Shown: positions 31,699 to 34,067 of the stretch, piece by piece
Numbering within the stretch: the first letter of the stretch is position 1
How the letters are laid out: each line of letters begins with the position of its first letter
NCBI GenBank assembly: GCA_900315465.1
Contig: OMZF01000086.1
Coordinates: 1-34,067, forward strand
Length of the DNA: 34,067 bases
DNA from: an uncultured Eubacteriales bacterium
GTDB taxonomy: Bacteria > Bacillota > Clostridia > Oscillospirales > Acutalibacteraceae
Direction: 5' to 3'
Program-made: the position numbers and the translations under genes
The notes under the pieces: model-generated
Told to the model about the DNA's origin: nothing
Database searches by the model: none
Seen by the model: only the letters and a program-made list of their open reading frames with translations

Positions 31699-32343
31699 AT
31701 GACTAAGAAAAAAACTGTAAGTACGATATGCGTAATAGTGATAGTGTCTGTATTGATAGGGGTAATAATTTTTTTCTGGTACAGAAACGGAACAAGACGT
31801 GCAATAAGGGATATAGATGATCCGATACAGGAGCCGGCAGAGGGAAGTGTAATACTTGAAGCAGGGGGCTACAGATTCAATACTACATTTTTATACAGTT
31901 ATGATATAGAAGCATTGGTAGTACATACAAAGGATTATTACGGTTTTTCGGTAGAAGATCAGCTTTCGCATAAAGATTTAGCACTTGCATGGGGTGCAGT
32001 TGCCGAGTATAACGAATACATTGATTTTCACTGGGATCAGGGCGGACGCTGGTACAGCTATATGGTCGATTCAAGAAAGGAACTTGACAATGTTGGAGGA
32101 ATAAAGGGTATTTCACAGCATTCCTCAAATAATCATATTATTGCGGCAAACGGAGATATTGAAATGAAAGTATGGTCTATCAGGAGAGGAGATCATGTAA
32201 GGCTGAAAGGTTATCTTGTAAATCTTGACGGCAACGGTGACGGAGGAAAAACATATCACTGGCATTCAAGCACTACGAGAAATGATACAGGAAATCATTC
32301 ATGTGAAGTATTTTATGTAACGGAAGTAAATTGGCTTGATTGA
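31699..32343 (+). CDS. Membrane-anchored protein of unknown function
   Basis: A 214-residue protein with one N-terminal helix (VSTICVIVIVSVLIGVIIFFW, about 7-26) and an outer domain. ATG 31699 follows AAAGGGGA; the same frame is open further upstream inside the ATP-grasp gene. Motifs are SHKDLALAWGAVAEYN, IDFHWDQGGRWYSY, GISQHSSNNHIIAANG, RRGDHVRLKGYLVNL and HSSTTRNDTGNHSCEVFYV. From memory, uncharacterised soluble or anchored proteins in Gammaproteobacteria share this pattern (D-L-A-L-x-W-G, S-A-N/N-x-H, R-x-G-D-x-V-x-L-x-G-Y-L-V, D-T-G...CE). The RGD..RLKGYLV stretch suggests an OB-like fold. Function is unknown. Confidence 0.75.
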   Translation: MTKKKTVSTICVIVIVSVLIGVIIFFWYRNGTRRAIRDIDDPIQEPAEGSVILEAGGYRFNTTFLYSYDIEALVVHTKDYYGFSVEDQLSHKDLALAWGAVAEYNEYIDFHWDQGGRWYSYMVDSRKELDNVGGIKGISQHSSNNHIIAANGDIEMKVWSIRRGDHVRLKGYLVNLDGNGDGGKTYHWHSSTTRNDTGNHSCEVFYVTEVNWLD

Positions 32344-32364
32344 GCGAAAAAGAAATTTTTGTGG

Positions 32365-32393
32365 TTGAATACAGTGTTTCTTTGTGGTATAAT
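32365..32393 (+). promoter_or_regulatory. Promoter for the GH13 gene
   Basis: TTGAAT (32365-32370) and TATAAT (32388-32393), spacing 17, 34 bases before the start codon at 32427. No operator is recognised. Confidence 0.8.
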
Positions 32394-32426
32394 TATAAAA
32401 AAATAAACTGACATGGAGGTTTTTTT

Positions 32427-33974
32427 ATGCCAAATTGGTTAAAAGACGCTGTATTTTATGAAATTTATCCCCAGACATATTGTGATACCAACGGTGACGG
32501 TATAGGCGATATAAAGGGTATCGAATCAAAGCTTGATTATGTAAAAAGTCTCGGATGTAATGCTATCTGGCTCAATCCAGTATTTGATTCACCGTTCATG
32601 GATGCGGGATATGATGTAAGGGATTATTACAAGGTAGCCGAAAGATACGGAACAAATGAAGATCTGAAACATCTTTTTGAAACGGCACATGAAAAAGGTA
32701 TAAAGATACTTCTTGACCTTGTTCCGGGGCATACGTCAGATACGAATGAATGGTTTGTTAAAAGTAAAAAAGCCGAAGAAAATGAATTCAGCGGACGTTA
32801 TGTATGGACAAAAAGTGTATGGGATGCACCGCCTCAGTATCGTATGATGTGCGGCATAGCCGAAAGAGACGGCAACTATATGGTAAACTTTTTCAGCTCA
32901 CAGCCTGCACTTAATTATGGGTTTAATAAAATAACACATCCCGAATGGCAGAAATCTCCCTCCGATCCTGATTGTGTTGCAACAGTTGAGGCTATGAAAG
33001 ACGTAATGCGTTTCTGGCTTGATATGGGATGTGACGGTTTCCGTGTAGATATGGCGGATTCACTTGTAAAGAACGAAGACGGAGAAAAGCCCGAAACGTG
33101 CAAGATATGGAAAAATATCAGAAAGATGCTTGACAAGGAATATCCGCAGGCAGCTATTGTTTCGGAATGGTGCAATCCCAAGGTTGCAATCGGAGCAGGA
33201 TTCCATTGTGATTTTTACCTTGATCATGATACAAACGGCTATCGTCATCTGTTCCGTCATAAAGATAATAAGACGGGTGAATGTAAAGCTGTATTCGGTA
33301 AAAACGGAAAAGGCGATATAAGTGCTTTCATAGATGAATATCTTGATGACCTTGAGGGAACAAAGGGGAAGGGATATATAAGTATTATCACCTGTAACCA
33401 TGATACACCGAGAATGACGAAAATGTTTACTCCCGAAGAAGCAAGAATAGCATATTCATTTATATTTATGATGCCGGGTGTACCGTTCCTTTATTACGGT
33501 GATGAAATAGGAATGCGTTTCATGGAAGGACTTACAAGCAAAGAGGGAGGATTCTCCAGAACAGGTACAAGAACTCCTATGCAGTGGGACAGTTCGGCAA
33601 ACTGTGGTTTTTCGTCAGCACCTGCTGATAAGCTTTATCTGCCTGTTGATACAGCTGATGATGCACCCACAGTTGAAAAGGCAGAAAAAGATCCGGATTC
33701 TATACTTAATACACTTCGTAAGGTTATAGAAATACGTCACGCAAATGAAGACCTTCAGGCTGATGATAATTTTGAAGTTATTTATGCAGTAAAGAATAAA
33801 TATCCGTTTATTTTCAAGCGTGGAAAATTTATCATAGCAGTAAATCCTACAGAAAAGGAACAGTCTGCACCTTTTGCATTCAAAGGTACTGCCGAATTTG
33901 AAATAGGAGGATATAAAACAGAGGATGGATATATTTATATGCAGCCTCAGACACTTCTTCTTATGAGACTCTGA
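32427..33974 (+). CDS. GH13 alpha-amylase-family glycoside hydrolase, intracellular
   Basis: A 515-residue enzyme of the alpha-amylase clan with a (beta/alpha)8 barrel. The N-terminus is WLKDAVFYEIYPQTYCDTNG. Catalytic positions are nucleophile D208 (GFRVDMAD), acid/base E247 (VSEWC) and D326 (ITCNHD). Region I is DLVPGHTS, where many relatives have DLVxNHTS. The C-terminal domain is short (about residues 430-515). There is no signal peptide, so it should act on imported malto-oligosaccharides, isomalto-oligosaccharides or trehalose; alpha-glucosidase, oligo-1,6-glucosidase and trehalose-synthase-like activities are all possible. GGAGG precedes ATG 32427. It is transcribed alone from its own promoter. 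Confidence 0.9.
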   Translation: MPNWLKDAVFYEIYPQTYCDTNGDGIGDIKGIESKLDYVKSLGCNAIWLNPVFDSPFMDAGYDVRDYYKVAERYGTNEDLKHLFETAHEKGIKILLDLVPGHTSDTNEWFVKSKKAEENEFSGRYVWTKSVWDAPPQYRMMCGIAERDGNYMVNFFSSQPALNYGFNKITHPEWQKSPSDPDCVATVEAMKDVMRFWLDMGCDGFRVDMADSLVKNEDGEKPETCKIWKNIRKMLDKEYPQAAIVSEWCNPKVAIGAGFHCDFYLDHDTNGYRHLFRHKDNKTGECKAVFGKNGKGDISAFIDEYLDDLEGTKGKGYISIITCNHDTPRMTKMFTPEEARIAYSFIFMMPGVPFLYYGDEIGMRFMEGLTSKEGGFSRTGTRTPMQWDSSANCGFSSAPADKLYLPVDTADDAPTVEKAEKDPDSILNTLRKVIEIRHANEDLQADDNFEVIYAVKNKYPFIFKRGKFIIAVNPTEKEQSAPFAFKGTAEFEIGGYKTEDGYIYMQPQTLLLMRL

Positions 33975-33990
33975 TTATTTGAAAAAATGG

Positions 33991-34067
33991 CAACCTTAAC
34001 CCACCGGCTTTAGACGGTGGGTTAAGGTTGCACAAAGCGTAGCTTTGTGATATAATAACTATATGAG
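33991..34067 (+). mobile_element. Double hairpin at the right edge, probable end of an IS200/IS605-type element
   Basis: CAACCTTAACCCACCG (33991-34006) and CGGTGGGTTAAGGTTG (34015-34030) form a perfect 16-bp stem with loop GCTTTAGA, the same eight-base loop as the tnpB-end hairpin at 57-78. A second hairpin follows directly: CACAAAGC (34031-34038) / GCTTTGTG (34042-34049), then TATAAT (34051-34056). No T-run follows, so it is a poor terminator for the GH13 gene. Paired hairpins just ahead of a promoter fit the left end of an IS200/IS605-type element. The transposase gene would lie beyond the window. Confidence 0.55.

Noticed and set aside
1..34067. tRNA, rRNA, CRISPR array, prophage or origin of replication
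   Set aside because: None of their characteristic sequences was seen on either strand.

Overview
The window is an AT-rich Firmicutes chromosome segment with dense, mostly co-directional genes. Several features suggest an anaerobic, spore-forming Oscillospiraceae/Ruminococcus-like gut or rumen bacterium: formate-THF ligase, a bifunctional AdhE, a two-gene Suf-type Fe-S system, a T-box ahead of tyrS, sporulation membrane proteins (YqfC, YqfD, YlbJ), a secreted protein with a starch-binding (CBM26-like) module and a GH13 enzyme. This placement is inference; there is no rRNA in the window. I see no tRNA, rRNA, CRISPR array or prophage.

Layout. 1-262: 3' end of an IS200/IS605-type tnpB with its right-end hairpin, then a 26-codon ORF and a bidirectional terminator. 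275-1917 (minus): a SufC-like ATPase and a short SufB/D scaffold. 2158-5439: fhs-tsaE-tsaB-rpiB, one-carbon metabolism, t6A tRNA modification and pentose phosphate isomerisation. 5511-5654 (minus): a 47-residue Cys/Gly/Asn-rich one-helix microprotein. 5847-8950: a zinc-uptake operon, zur-znuA-znuC-znuB, plus a 52-residue DUF3006-like gene, behind a promoter with a Zur-box-like palindrome. 8955-13295: T-box-controlled tyrS, nusB, a TsaD-like paralog and glmM. 13418-15307: a family-2-like glycosyltransferase with a degraded metal motif and a lipoprotein.

15308-19393 is the fermentation locus: a 376-base leader with two promoters, a possible structured RNA and a Rex-like operator, then adhE, then a separate gene that is a copy of the AdhE alcohol dehydrogenase domain with all iron ligands lost. 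19448-25547 holds a PflX-type radical SAM protein, the divergent sporulation pair yqfC-yqfD / ylbJ, an asparagine synthetase and a DUF421 membrane protein. 25661-26313 holds a Cu/Zn superoxide dismutase-like protein without signal peptide and a 57-residue hydrophilic protein.

26580-33974 is surface and carbohydrate related: a 1328-residue secreted protein (two cystatin-like repeats, calcineurin-type phosphoesterase, CBM26-like module, four Ig-like repeats), an ATP-grasp enzyme, a membrane-anchored protein of unknown function, and a GH13 enzyme. The window closes on a perfect 16-bp hairpin with the same eight-base loop as the tnpB hairpin at the left edge, so both edges probably touch IS200/IS605-type elements.

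The most unusual items are the AdhE-derived pseudoenzyme next to its parent, the cystatin/phosphoesterase/starch-binding surface protein, a 12-base Zur-like word shared between the zinc operon promoter and the tyrS promoter, and the transposon ends at both edges.
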